The notes below the pieces were generated by a model. The model was not told the DNA's origin and ran no database searches. It saw nothing but the letters and a program-made list of their open reading frames with translations. A stretch of 40,496 nt of DNA from FEN-1297 sp964498065 (GTDB taxonomy: Bacteria > Bacteroidota > Ignavibacteria > Ignavibacteriales > Ignavibacteriaceae). Of this stretch, positions 24,995 through 33,987 are shown one piece after another. Position 1 is the first letter of the stretch. Each line of letters begins with the position of its first letter. The DNA lies in the NCBI GenBank assembly GCA_964498065.1, contig CAZCFZ010000032.1, positions 1 to 40,496 of the forward strand, given 5' to 3'. A program made the translations under genes and the position numbers.

Positions 24995-27463
24995 TTGCAG
25001 GACAGAAATAAAAAGATATTACTTTATCTCCTCACTGACTTTGTTGTCTTGATATTTTGTATTTTCGGAATATACCATATTTATCTGAAAGCCGACCTTC
25101 CAATAAAATTTAATTCTGAAAATTCCAACTTAATGGTAAAAAAAATTAAAAAGCCGGCCATCAATATTTCAGTTGGCGATACGCTTATTTCAATAAACGG
25201 AAACCGTTTTACATCTCAAGAACAAATCGAAGTTTATCTCGATGGTACAAAACCTGGTTCATCAGTTGATATCGTTTATTTTAAAAAGGGCCTCACTCAT
25301 GAAATTAATGTAAAATTAATTAGATTTTACGACATATCATATTTAATCATTGCTTTCTTAGTTGGAATAATTTTTTTAGCGATTGGAATTTTTGTATTTC
25401 TTAAAAAGCCGGAGAATAAATCCTCGCAGTTATTTCATTGGGTTACGGTAACTACGGCAGCAATAATTATGATGACATGGGGGAATTACAATTTTCATCC
25501 TAAAATTATCGGTTATCTAATCTGGATACTTTTTTTATTCTCCGGACAGTTGGCCCCCGTTTTATTCGTACACTTCACATTTATCTTTCCCCGTGAAAAA
25601 AGAATACCAAAATCGGTTTTGGTGTCTTTATATTCTCTTGCTTTAATTCTCGGATTTTTTAGCTCCTATACATTTACAAAAGTATGGTTTAGCAATAGCT
25701 TAGAAAATATTAAAGAATTCTTAATTGTATATAATATTTGCCGTGCATTTTTAGTCGGGTCTGTGTTAGTTGGGATAATCAATTTCATCCATTCTTATAA
25801 AACATCCAAAAGCTTGGCGGATAAGAAGAAATTAAGATGGATTATGTTCGGTTTTTTCGTCGGACCATTTTGTTATGCTGCTTTCTGGGTAATTCCTCAG
25901 GCAATTATGTATTACGGTTTACTTCCGGAGGAAGTTATTGTAATCTTTATGCTGTCAATACCGGTTTCTTTTGCAATTGCAATTTTAAAATATCATATTC
26001 TTGACATCGATCTTATTATAAGACGCAGTGTAGTTTATTTAATAGCCATCACTTTATTAGGAATACTTTATGTACTTGTAATATTAATAATTTCTTTTTC
26101 TATTAAAAATGTTACCGAATATTTCTCAACCACTGTTGCTGCCGTTATACTGCTATTCCTATTTCAACCTGCAAAATCAAGAGTTCAAAGATTCGTTGAT
26201 AAAAAATTTTTTAGAGTCCGCTATAACTTTAGAATTGCATCGAGGAAATTTTTGGATGAAATAAATGCCTGCAACGATATAAATTCACTTGCAAATAAAA
26301 TAGTTGAACAGAATTACACAATTATGCCGGTTGATAAAATGGGATTCTTTTTATTTAATCCTTTTACATGCAGACTGCAATTAGCAGCGCACCGGAATTT
26401 CGATTTTCTAGAGAACAAAGGAGTTTTTCTGGACAGGAAAAAACTTAAAACTACTTTACAGCAGCCGGTTGCTCTACAAGACAAAGTTGAGCCTGGAATT
26501 TCAATTGAAGTAGGGGATAACAAAGTATTCAGGCGCTGGGGAATGGCAGTGGTTTTTCCTATTCATTCAACTAATAAGGAATTACTGGGCTTTTTTGTTT
26601 TAGGTGAAAAAAAATCGGATACAAGATTTAATGTTGAAGATATAGATCTGTTGATTGAAATTACATCTCAGGCCGGGTTAACTCTTGAGAGAATTAAGCT
26701 TCAAGAAAATCTTATACGCGAACAATTGCTGAAAGAAAAACTTGAGGAAATGAACGAGCTAAAATCATTTTTTATTTCCAGCGTTTCTCATGAATTGAAA
26801 ACTCCTTTAACTTCAATAAGAATGTTTGCTGAAATGCTCCATCTTAAAGAAAACTTAGAAACGGAAAAAGCTGAAGAATATATTGAGATAATTGAAGGTG
26901 AATGCGACAGATTAAGCCGCTTAATAGAAAATGTTTTGGACCTTTCTAAGATTGAAAGAGGAGTAAAGGAATATCATTTCACTGAAATAGATCTAAAATC
27001 ATTGCTTAATTATGCTGTCCATTTAATGTCCTACCAATTAAAAATTGAAAATTGCAACGTTGAGCTCAATATTTGCAACGGGGAATGTATTATAAACGGG
27101 GATTCTGATTCTATCCTAGGTGCAGTAATCAATCTTCTTTCAAATGGTATTAAATATTCCTCCATACCCAAAAAGATCATTATTGCATTAGAGAAAAACA
27201 ATAACGAATTAAATATGAATTTTGAAAACAGATCAACATGTCTTTGTGAAGATGAATTAAATAATTTAATAGAGCCTTATTTTAGAGCTGATAATTCTAA
27301 AAACAGAAATATATCCGGAAGCGGCATCGGGTTAACTTTAGTGAACCAAATTATGTCTGCTCATAAGGGTAAATTTATTGTAAAAAATATTCCGGACGTT
27401 GGGTACAGATTTATTCTATCATTTCCAATGGAGGTTAAAATTGAAAAAGATCTTGGTTATTGA
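24995..27463 (+). CDS. Multi-TM sensor histidine kinase with PDZ-like and GAF domains
   Basis: An 822-residue membrane kinase. TM1 is at about 9-30. An extracytoplasmic PDZ-like domain follows at about 37-108 (VGDTLISINGNRF, then PGSSVDIVYFKKG). About nine further hydrophobic helices span 113-392. A GAF domain lies at about 415-565. HisKA has His599 in SSVSHELKTPLTS. The ATPase domain carries INLLSNGIKYSS and GSGIGLTLVN. This PDZ plus multi-TM input is reminiscent of Bacteroidota/Ignavibacteria sensor kinases and of the 7TM input domains of sporulation-type kinases; its ligand is unknown. The start is TTG with AGGGGA 4 nt ahead. The stop overlaps the regulator gene by 23 nt. Confidence 0.88.
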   Translation: MQDRNKKILLYLLTDFVVLIFCIFGIYHIYLKADLPIKFNSENSNLMVKKIKKPAINISVGDTLISINGNRFTSQEQIEVYLDGTKPGSSVDIVYFKKGLTHEINVKLIRFYDISYLIIAFLVGIIFLAIGIFVFLKKPENKSSQLFHWVTVTTAAIIMMTWGNYNFHPKIIGYLIWILFLFSGQLAPVLFVHFTFIFPREKRIPKSVLVSLYSLALILGFFSSYTFTKVWFSNSLENIKEFLIVYNICRAFLVGSVLVGIINFIHSYKTSKSLADKKKLRWIMFGFFVGPFCYAAFWVIPQAIMYYGLLPEEVIVIFMLSIPVSFAIAILKYHILDIDLIIRRSVVYLIAITLLGILYVLVILIISFSIKNVTEYFSTTVAAVILLFLFQPAKSRVQRFVDKKFFRVRYNFRIASRKFLDEINACNDINSLANKIVEQNYTIMPVDKMGFFLFNPFTCRLQLAAHRNFDFLENKGVFLDRKKLKTTLQQPVALQDKVEPGISIEVGDNKVFRRWGMAVVFPIHSTNKELLGFFVLGEKKSDTRFNVEDIDLLIEITSQAGLTLERIKLQENLIREQLLKEKLEEMNELKSFFISSVSHELKTPLTSIRMFAEMLHLKENLETEKAEEYIEIIEGECDRLSRLIENVLDLSKIERGVKEYHFTEIDLKSLLNYAVHLMSYQLKIENCNVELNICNGECIINGDSDSILGAVINLLSNGIKYSSIPKKIIIALEKNNNELNMNFENRSTCLCEDELNNLIEPYFRADNSKNRNISGSGIGLTLVNQIMSAHKGKFIVKNIPDVGYRFILSFPMEVKIEKDLGY

Positions 27464-28121
27464 AGACGATCCTGCAATTCTCAAAGGTCTAACAACTAGT
27501 CTTGAAGGAGAAGGTTATAAAGTTTCTTCTTCTATGGATGGATATGAAGGCTATAATCTTGCTAAGGCTGAAAATATTGACCTAATTATTTTAGACTTAA
27601 TTCTGCCGAATAAAGACGGATTAGAAATTTGTCGTGATCTAAGAAAGGAAGGATTAAATATTCCGATTTTAATGCTGACAAGCAAAAAAGAAGAAATTGA
27701 TAAGGTGCTTGGCCTGGAAATCGGAGCTGACGATTATGTTACCAAACCTTTCAGCTTAAGGGAACTCTTAGCAAGAATAAAAGCTATACTGAGGAGAAAA
27801 AGCGATCTTGTAAAAGAAATTGAGGATTATTCATTTGATAATATAAAAATAGACTTTAAAAAGCTGGAAGCGTTTAAAAACAATGTGCTTTTGAAATTAT
27901 CTGCTCTGGAGTTTAAGGTTTTAAAATATTTAATCGCAAGGGAAGGCGAAGTGGTTACAAGGGAACAGCTGCTGGATGATGTTTGGGGATACGAATCATT
28001 TCCTACGACGCGTACAGTTGATAATTATATTCTGATACTGCGAAAAAAAATAGAGAAAAATTCTGCGGAACCTGTTCATTTATTAACCATGCACAAAAGC
28101 GGATATAAATTTGTAAAATAA
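27441..28121 (+). CDS. OmpR/PhoB-family response regulator, partner of the preceding kinase
   Basis: A 226-residue receiver plus winged-helix regulator. Asp52 (LIILDLILP) is the phospho-acceptor. The acidic pair IEDD, TSKK and the TKPF lysine are present, and the C-terminal domain has LSALEFKVLKYLIA and ends GYKFVK. The start is TTG 27441, giving MKKILVIEDD, with a strong GGAGG 6 nt ahead. The longer frame beginning inside the kinase gene is not used. The kinase coding sequence ends at 27463, so the genes overlap and are translationally coupled. Targets are unknown. Confidence 0.92.
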   Translation: MKKILVIEDDPAILKGLTTSLEGEGYKVSSSMDGYEGYNLAKAENIDLIILDLILPNKDGLEICRDLRKEGLNIPILMLTSKKEEIDKVLGLEIGADDYVTKPFSLRELLARIKAILRRKSDLVKEIEDYSFDNIKIDFKKLEAFKNNVLLKLSALEFKVLKYLIAREGEVVTREQLLDDVWGYESFPTTRTVDNYILILRKKIEKNSAEPVHLLTMHKSGYKFVK

Positions 28122-28356
28122 TTTTAAATTGAACGGGATAATAAAGGGCCAAGGGAATTGATAATTTTATGTCGGATGAATATATATTAAGCGGGGGAAT
28201 CGGAATTTCCTAACTGCGGGCATATCAATTTTTCCACAAGAAAATAATGAGGATTTAGTCAAATTTGAATATTTCTTTGATAGCAGGATGTAAAAATTTT
28301 TGTAAAATAGCAGCGAATTTTTATAGTGATTAGGAAATTTATATGATGCTTTTATA

Positions 28357-29910
28357 TTAACAATATTTTACAACTATTTTCTTATTAAATACTTCCTCAA
28401 ACAAACCTTTTCTTCTATCGAGGTTCCACAATTCAATATCAGGCTTTTTGCTGCTGCAGAACAACTGAATTTCCACTGTTTTGTCTTTTACTGTTGACTG
28501 CAAATTTTCTATTAGTTTTCTATGAGTTCTATCAAAAGAATCCGCTAAACGGAGAATTGCCGCTAATTTTTTTATTATCATCTGAATTTCGGGTGACAAA
28601 GAATTAAATTCCTGGTGACTGGATTTCGGATGACTTTTCCTGTGATATCTTGCAGTGTGAGCTATTATATTTATCTCGTTTTCATTAAATCCAAGCAATT
28701 CACTATTCCTAATTATATAAAGACTGTGATGGTGATGGTTTGCATGCGAAATATGATAGCCGACATCGTGGAGAATGGAAGCCGCTTCCAGGCATTCCCT
28801 GCTGTTTTCATCAAGCATATGTAATTCTTTCAGCTGGTCGAATAATTGGAGAGAAAGTTTGGCAACATGTTTACTGTGTGAAACATCATTTCGGTATGAT
28901 TTAGCAAGATTAATAACGCTTTGCTTTCTTATATCTTCGAATCCGGGTTTGGATAAATCGGCATGTGCCTTTTGCATAGTATCTATAATAATACCTTCGC
29001 GAAGCGCATACCCGGAGATGATCATTTTGTTAATCTTAAAAAGATTAAAGATTGTTTTTAAAATGATTATTCCGGCAGGAATAATCTCAGCCCGTTTTTC
29101 ATCGATACCCGGAATTTTTTTTCGCTTATCCGTTGTCTTTTTGCTCAGAACCATCTCTTCAATTTCATTCAATTCTTCTTTTGTGAATACAAAATTATTT
29201 AGTATGCCGCTGCCGGTTGAAGAATTATTTCTTAAAGCATTTATCATTAATCCTGCAGACATAATTGTTCCGGAAGATCCCACGCACAACTGATAGTTCT
29301 CTTTTTTTAGTAAACTGGCAGCCTGGTATAATTCGCCTTCAACCCATTCCCTGCAATTTTGTATGCGGATTTTATTAATCATGAAATCAGGGAAAAATTT
29401 TTGAGTTAAGCGTACAGCACCGATCTTCATACTCAGAGATTCAATTGGATTACTTTTTTTCCCAACCAAAAACTCTGTGCTGCCTCCGCCAATGTCTATC
29501 ATTAAAATTTTTTTGTCAAAAACAGGAACGGCTTTAAGAATGCCCAAATAAATCAATCTAGCTTCTTCAATTCCGCTAATTATTTCAACATTTATCCCGC
29601 TCTCTTGAAAAACCTTTTCAATAAAATCATTTCTATTATGAGCTTCTCTAACTGCACTTGTAGCTATAGCTCGTAGACTTGAATTGTGAGAGTCGGCTAT
29701 TCCTTTAAATCTTTTTAAAGCATCCACACCTCTTTTCAATGCATCCGGTTTTATTAATTTTATGTCACCTGAACTTCCCTCGCCGAGACGAATTACTTCT
29801 TTCTCCCTGTCTATTATATCAAAGTTCCCATCTTTCTTTACACGTACAACAATCAAATGAAATGAATTAGTCCCTATATCAATTGCTGCTAAATTTTTTG
29901 GTGCGGCCAT
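28357..29910 (-). CDS. Ppx/GppA phosphatase family protein with C-terminal HD domain
   Basis: Exopolyphosphatase/guanosine pentaphosphatase family: it hydrolyses polyphosphate or pppGpp. It is 517 residues, the long form. The ASKHA-fold part (1-310) has AIDIGTNSFHLI, ISGIEEARLIYLG and MIDIGGGSTEFLVG (phosphate loops). The C-terminal part has an HD motif (His381-Asp382 in ILHDVGYHISHANHHHHS). Which substrate it uses cannot be read from sequence. The start ATG 29910 has GAGG about 13 nt upstream. It stands alone: 235 nt separate it from the convergent regulator gene and 409 nt from the radical SAM gene. Confidence 0.9.
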   Translation of the reverse strand: MAAPKNLAAIDIGTNSFHLIVVRVKKDGNFDIIDREKEVIRLGEGSSGDIKLIKPDALKRGVDALKRFKGIADSHNSSLRAIATSAVREAHNRNDFIEKVFQESGINVEIISGIEEARLIYLGILKAVPVFDKKILMIDIGGGSTEFLVGKKSNPIESLSMKIGAVRLTQKFFPDFMINKIRIQNCREWVEGELYQAASLLKKENYQLCVGSSGTIMSAGLMINALRNNSSTGSGILNNFVFTKEELNEIEEMVLSKKTTDKRKKIPGIDEKRAEIIPAGIIILKTIFNLFKINKMIISGYALREGIIIDTMQKAHADLSKPGFEDIRKQSVINLAKSYRNDVSHSKHVAKLSLQLFDQLKELHMLDENSRECLEAASILHDVGYHISHANHHHHSLYIIRNSELLGFNENEINIIAHTARYHRKSHPKSSHQEFNSLSPEIQMIIKKLAAILRLADSFDRTHRKLIENLQSTVKDKTVEIQLFCSSKKPDIELWNLDRRKGLFEEVFNKKIVVKYC

Positions 29911-30319
29911 AATTTTTACATTTCCTCACAAAATAATTACAAACATTGAAAAATCTCTTTCAAAAAATAAAGTTATGGAATATAATTCAAATAAATATAA
30001 TTTGTTTTGAACAAAAACAAGAAAAGATTTTGTATTCCTAACAACGGCATTATTCTTTTAATTGATTCGTTAAATAATTATAGGGTAAGGAAAACTTTTG
30101 TAAAAATAAACTTCAATTGGTTGTGGATAATAATCTATTTAGGAATACCATCAAACTTATCGGCTAGACTAATAAATAATGTACAAACTCGCTGAGTTTC
30201 GAATATTTCACTTATGAATTTATTAAAGCAATTGCAATTTTTTAAAATATTTATATCAAAATTTAAGATAGTTATGATAATTCTATATAAGCATTTCTGT
30301 AAAATAGTATTGAAATTAA
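29911..30319. other. 409-bp intergenic stretch with no gene seen
   Basis: It lies between the end of the radical SAM gene and the start of the ppx/gppA gene, both on the minus strand. A 62-codon plus-strand frame (30007-30195) lacks a ribosome site and any family resemblance. No clean hairpin terminator was found for the radical SAM unit. The stretch is strongly AT-rich. Confidence 0.5.
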
Positions 30320-31750
30320 TTATTCGACAAATACTTTATCTTCCAGAGATTCTGCATTAACAAAATCATCTTTACATTTATTAAACTTACCCTTTCTATT
30401 AAATACTCGTTTTTGAGCATGATGCCTTTGAAAAATTGAGAGTTTAAAGTAAACAAAAGTTATTACCAAAATTTTTAATATAAACTGCGGTATAGATTCT
30501 TTAACTGACTGCAATCGAATTATTTTAATCCATCGATAAATTATTTTATTCCATGAATAAAATATTTTATTTACTCTTTGATATTCATAATAAATTTCTT
30601 CTTCGGTTAAATGGGGATGTTTAAAGACAACATGGTCGCCTTCATAATGGGAAATGTCGAAATCCGTTATTCTGTTTTCATCTGACATTTTTTGATAAAG
30701 AGGAGTACCGTAAATTGGAATCGAAATAGAAGGAAGAATAACTGCAACACCGACTTCATCGAGCATTTTCGGAAGTGATTGATAATATTCTTTTGTATCA
30801 TCCTCAAGTGCAAACATAAATCCTGTAAAAGTTAAGATTCCATTTCTATGTAATTTATCGAAAGCCTCTTTATATTCTTCAACTTTGTTCTGTTTTTTCT
30901 GAACACTTTCCAGGCTTTTTTCATTTAATGATTCCATTCCGATAAAGGACATTCTGCAGTTTGCTTTTGAAAGAAGCTCAATAAATTCGTTATCTCTTAA
31001 ACATTCAATTCCATACTGCACCCCGATTGCCCAGAAATTTAATTTGGCAATTTCTCTCAATAAGTTTTTTGCATTCTTTAAATCGCCTCCGAAATGATTA
31101 TCGTGAATCATCGCCATTTTTCTTTTGGTATATGGTAATTTATTTAAATCTTTTAAATCATTAATTACATCTTTTACAGGTCTGGTTCTATAAGGAAGTT
31201 TCCGGATATTTAACTGGCAGTATGTGCATGAATGCGGACATCCCCGTGAAGCTTCAATTACAACCGGGACGGTATACTTTTTCTCAACCAGGTCAAATCT
31301 TGGCGGAGGAATATTTTCCAAACAAGGCACCGCCTCAGATTCATATCTCCTTTTTAATTTACCATCGACTAAATCATATACCATTTGCGGCCAAACGTTT
31401 TGAGCTTCACCAACAAGAATAGAATCAAAATGAGGTTCAACTTCTTCAGGAAAAGTTGAAGCAAACTTGCCGCCGCCAATTACGATTTTCCCCTTAGCTC
31501 GAAATATTGCAGCAACTTCGTACGCATGTGGAGAAAGGTAATCCATGAAACTTATTGCAATGTAATCTGCATCAGTGTCATAATTAATTGGTCTTACCAT
31601 TTCATGAAGAACTTCAATATCAACAACCGGCGGAGTCATCCCGGCTAACAAAATTCCGGGAAGGGGAGGAGCCGGTGTTCTTGCATAATATGGATCTTCA
31701 TCCTTTAAATTTTGAAATAAGACTATAATTAAAAGTTTTGGCTTTTTCAT
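30320..31750 (-). CDS. B12-binding-type radical SAM enzyme
   Basis: A 476-residue enzyme of the class B (cobalamin-type) radical SAM architecture. The N-terminal Rossmann domain (about 1-140, with DYIAISFMDY and GKIVIGGGKFAS) corresponds to the B12-binding fold, but the classical DxHxxG motif is not evident. The core has Cys171-x3-Cys175-x2-Cys178 (RGCPHSCTYCQL). After the core come an amphipathic/basic stretch and a hydrophobic helix (FILKILVITFVYFKLS) near residue 435, suggesting membrane association. HpnP/HpnR- or DUF4070-type relatives methylate or join lipids; the substrate here is unknown. It starts 20 nt after the oxoamine synthase gene, with AGGTG ahead of the ATG: one operon. Confidence 0.85.
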   Translation of the reverse strand: MKKPKLLIIVLFQNLKDEDPYYARTPAPPLPGILLAGMTPPVVDIEVLHEMVRPINYDTDADYIAISFMDYLSPHAYEVAAIFRAKGKIVIGGGKFASTFPEEVEPHFDSILVGEAQNVWPQMVYDLVDGKLKRRYESEAVPCLENIPPPRFDLVEKKYTVPVVIEASRGCPHSCTYCQLNIRKLPYRTRPVKDVINDLKDLNKLPYTKRKMAMIHDNHFGGDLKNAKNLLREIAKLNFWAIGVQYGIECLRDNEFIELLSKANCRMSFIGMESLNEKSLESVQKKQNKVEEYKEAFDKLHRNGILTFTGFMFALEDDTKEYYQSLPKMLDEVGVAVILPSISIPIYGTPLYQKMSDENRITDFDISHYEGDHVVFKHPHLTEEEIYYEYQRVNKIFYSWNKIIYRWIKIIRLQSVKESIPQFILKILVITFVYFKLSIFQRHHAQKRVFNRKGKFNKCKDDFVNAESLEDKVFVE

Positions 31751-31770
31751 CTTAACACCTATTTAATTTT

Positions 31771-33087
31771 TCATGCAGCTGCATTATTTATTTTTTGGTA
31801 TTCTTTATAGGAACTATTAGTATATTCCGACCAAATTTCATCAACTGCTTCAATCAGCCTGTCAATATCTTCTTTCTTATGTGTTGCCATAATGCTTACT
31901 CTAAATCTCTGTTGTGAAACCGGAACTGCGGGATATTCTACTGAATTAACAAAAATTCCTTTTTCATGAAATTTTCCTGCTGCTTTGCGTAAATCCATAC
32001 CTACCGGAACGCGTAAAGGAATTATTGCAGACATAGGTTCGATATCAATTCCAATTTCTCTTAAACCGGAGGATGCATATTTTACATTGCTCCATAACCG
32101 TTCAAGTAATTCCGGTTCATTCTCAATAACGTCAAGGCAGGCAAGTACCATTGCAATTGAAACCGGAGAAAGAGATGCGGAAAACATATAAGATCGAGCA
32201 AAAAATCTTAAGTAGTTAATTATTGGTTTTGATGCTGCAATAAATCCGCCTGTAGCTGCAAAAGTTTTACTGAATGTTCCCATGCAAATATCAATCTGAC
32301 CTTCGACATCAAAATGCTCGGCTGTGCCTCTTCCGGTTTTTCCCATTACCCCGGTTCCATGTGCATCATCAACTATTAAGATAGCTCCTTTAGATTTGCA
32401 AAGTGGAACAATTTCATTAAGAGGAGCTAAATCTCCATCCATAGAATAAACGCCTTCGACTCCAACATAAACGTCTTTTTCTGGATTTGATGTATTTTGT
32501 TCTAATCTTAGTTTAAGCTGTGAAGTATTATTATGCGTAAATCGGAACGATTGTACATCGGCCATCTTAATTCCATCGCAAAAAGAAGCATGGCTGTACG
32601 CATCGTATATTACAACATCATTTGAATTTAATAATCCGGTTACTAATCCAACGTTTGTTCCATATCCGCTTGAAAAGATCAATGAATCTTCAGTTCCTTT
32701 AAGATGTGCCAATCGTTCTTCCAATTGTCTATGAAGAGTTGTATAACCGTTTAATAACGGCGGACCTCCGATTCCTGCACCATATTTTGAAATAGCTTCA
32801 ATAGCTTTATTTTTAACATAAGGATGGTTTGCCAATCCCAGGTAATTGTTTGAGCCGAACATTAACATTTTTCTTTCTTTACCTGTGTATCTGTCAACTA
32901 CGGAAACTTCTCTATCCGCAGCAGAAGTTATGCATCTCATATGATGCATTTGTTTATTTTCAATTAAATCATCAACAAATTGGGTGAAATATTGGGCCTT
33001 TTCCGTTAATCTTAATTTTCTTCCTTTTAAAAGCATTTCTCGTAAATCAAAATTTTCACCGCCTTGATATTCCATTGTCGCTTTCAT
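31771..33087 (-). CDS. Alpha-oxoamine synthase (serine palmitoyltransferase/KBL/BioF fold)
   Basis: PLP enzyme that condenses an amino acid with an acyl thioester, with loss of CO2, to a 2-amino ketone. It is 438 residues, with an extra N-terminal region of about 65 residues before FGSNNYLGLA. Key residues: His166 (AYSHASF, stacking on PLP), Asp240-Asp241-His243 (VDDAHGTG) and the Schiff-base Lys274 (TFSKTFAATGGF). The loop that usually holds G-S-R or G-P-R reads GIGGPPLLNGY here, so the substrate-carboxylate contact may differ. Serine palmitoyltransferase-like is my preferred reading; BioF and glycine C-acetyltransferase remain possible. No biotin or threonine-degradation gene is nearby. AAGGAG precedes the ATG. 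Upstream lie 11-bp-phased repeats. Confidence 0.85.
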   Translation of the reverse strand: MKATMEYQGGENFDLREMLLKGRKLRLTEKAQYFTQFVDDLIENKQMHHMRCITSAADREVSVVDRYTGKERKMLMFGSNNYLGLANHPYVKNKAIEAISKYGAGIGGPPLLNGYTTLHRQLEERLAHLKGTEDSLIFSSGYGTNVGLVTGLLNSNDVVIYDAYSHASFCDGIKMADVQSFRFTHNNTSQLKLRLEQNTSNPEKDVYVGVEGVYSMDGDLAPLNEIVPLCKSKGAILIVDDAHGTGVMGKTGRGTAEHFDVEGQIDICMGTFSKTFAATGGFIAASKPIINYLRFFARSYMFSASLSPVSIAMVLACLDVIENEPELLERLWSNVKYASSGLREIGIDIEPMSAIIPLRVPVGMDLRKAAGKFHEKGIFVNSVEYPAVPVSQQRFRVSIMATHKKEDIDRLIEAVDEIWSEYTNSSYKEYQKINNAAA

Positions 33088-33166
33088 TTTAATTTCTCCT
33101 TGCTTTGTATTTCATCATTTTTTCTATTCTTTCGATGGTTAAACTAAATGATAATTAACATTGAAT

Positions 33167-33205
33167 TGTCACTGCTGCGTAAGAGAAATGTCAAAAATAT
33201 GTCTG
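33167..33205 (-). promoter_or_regulatory. Direct-repeat operator candidate before the oxoamine synthase operon
   Basis: Read on the minus strand, hexamers CAGACA, TTGACA, CTTACG and GTGACA begin exactly 11 nt apart (plus-strand positions 33200, 33189, 33178, 33167). Three of four contain GACA. The nearest is 80 nt before the start codon. The TTTTTGACATTTCT core matches the repeat array in front of the SDR operon (37857-37884). No convincing -10 was found at the right distance. The region also serves the divergent marC-family gene. Confidence 0.5.
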
Positions 33206-33336
33206 AAATAAGAACAGTATTATTTTTTTAATATTTAAGATTATGATTGTTTTAAGCGACAGAATCTATTTTTTTGTTTAACTTTATAAAGAAATTTTTA
33301 CATCCAGAAGTAATTACAAATAAATGGAAGGAAATT

Positions 33337-33975
33337 ATGAACCAAATAGCATTATTTGCATCGACTGTTTTTATGGGATTTTTTGCGATTATGAATCCAA
33401 TTGGCAATATGCCGATTTTTCTTGGGCTGGTTGAAGGGATTGATAAATCCGAACAAAAGAAAATAGCACGAAAATCAGTACTTCTTGCCTTTATAATAAT
33501 TGCTGTCTTTTCTATATGCGGAAGTATCATATTCGAAGCATTTGGAATAACTCTTCCGGCATTCCAGATAGGCGGAGGACTGCTGATATTTATTGTCGGT
33601 TATCAGCTGCTTCATGGGAAAGAATCAAATATGCACCATCCTTCGGAAGGTGAAAATGATAATGATAATTCCGTAGAAGATATTGCAATTTCGCCTTTAG
33701 CAATTCCAATTTTAGCCGGACCCGGAACAATCTCCACAGCGATGAATTTTGTAGGTGAGAGTTCTTCGATTTTAAATATAACCGTAGTAATTGTTGTATT
33801 TGCAATAATTTGTATAATCACTTATTTCTGTTTTGTATTCGGAGAAAAAATACTTTCTCATTTTAAAAAAGGAGTTGTTAAAGTTATAACGCGTTTGATG
33901 GGATTGATTATCACTATAATTTCCGTGCAAATGGTAATAGCAGGTGTTCATAACGCAATTAAATTATTTAAATAA
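33337..33975 (+). CDS. MarC-family integral membrane protein
   Basis: A 212-residue protein with six predicted membrane helices, matching the MarC family (UPF0056). It shows FFAIMNPIGNMPIFL in helix 1, IGGGLLIFIVGYQLL and SPLAIPILAGPGTISTAM. MarC was once linked to multiple antibiotic resistance but its function is not established; transport is suspected. The start at 33337 has GGAAGG ahead. An upstream in-frame ATG (33274) adds a hydrophilic extension absent from the family. The gene sits in opposite orientation between the oxoamine synthase operon and the SDR/UbiA operon, so it may be a bystander. Confidence 0.87.
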   Translation: MNQIALFASTVFMGFFAIMNPIGNMPIFLGLVEGIDKSEQKKIARKSVLLAFIIIAVFSICGSIIFEAFGITLPAFQIGGGLLIFIVGYQLLHGKESNMHHPSEGENDNDNSVEDIAISPLAIPILAGPGTISTAMNFVGESSSILNITVVIVVFAIICIITYFCFVFGEKILSHFKKGVVKVITRLMGLIITIISVQMVIAGVHNAIKLFK

Positions 33976-33987
33976 TTGTCCGTAAAG

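Noticed and set aside
28775..29293. Plus-strand frame of 172 codons
   Set aside because: It lies wholly antisense to the well-supported ppx/gppA gene and has shadow-like Ser/Ile-rich composition.
30007..30195. Plus-strand frame of 62 codons in the large intergenic stretch
   Set aside because: No ribosome site and no recognisable motif; composition matches the AT-rich spacer.
33088..33336. Cobalamin riboswitch before the oxoamine synthase/radical SAM operon
   Set aside because: I looked for the B12-box and long leader structure and found neither; only the 11-bp phased repeats are present.
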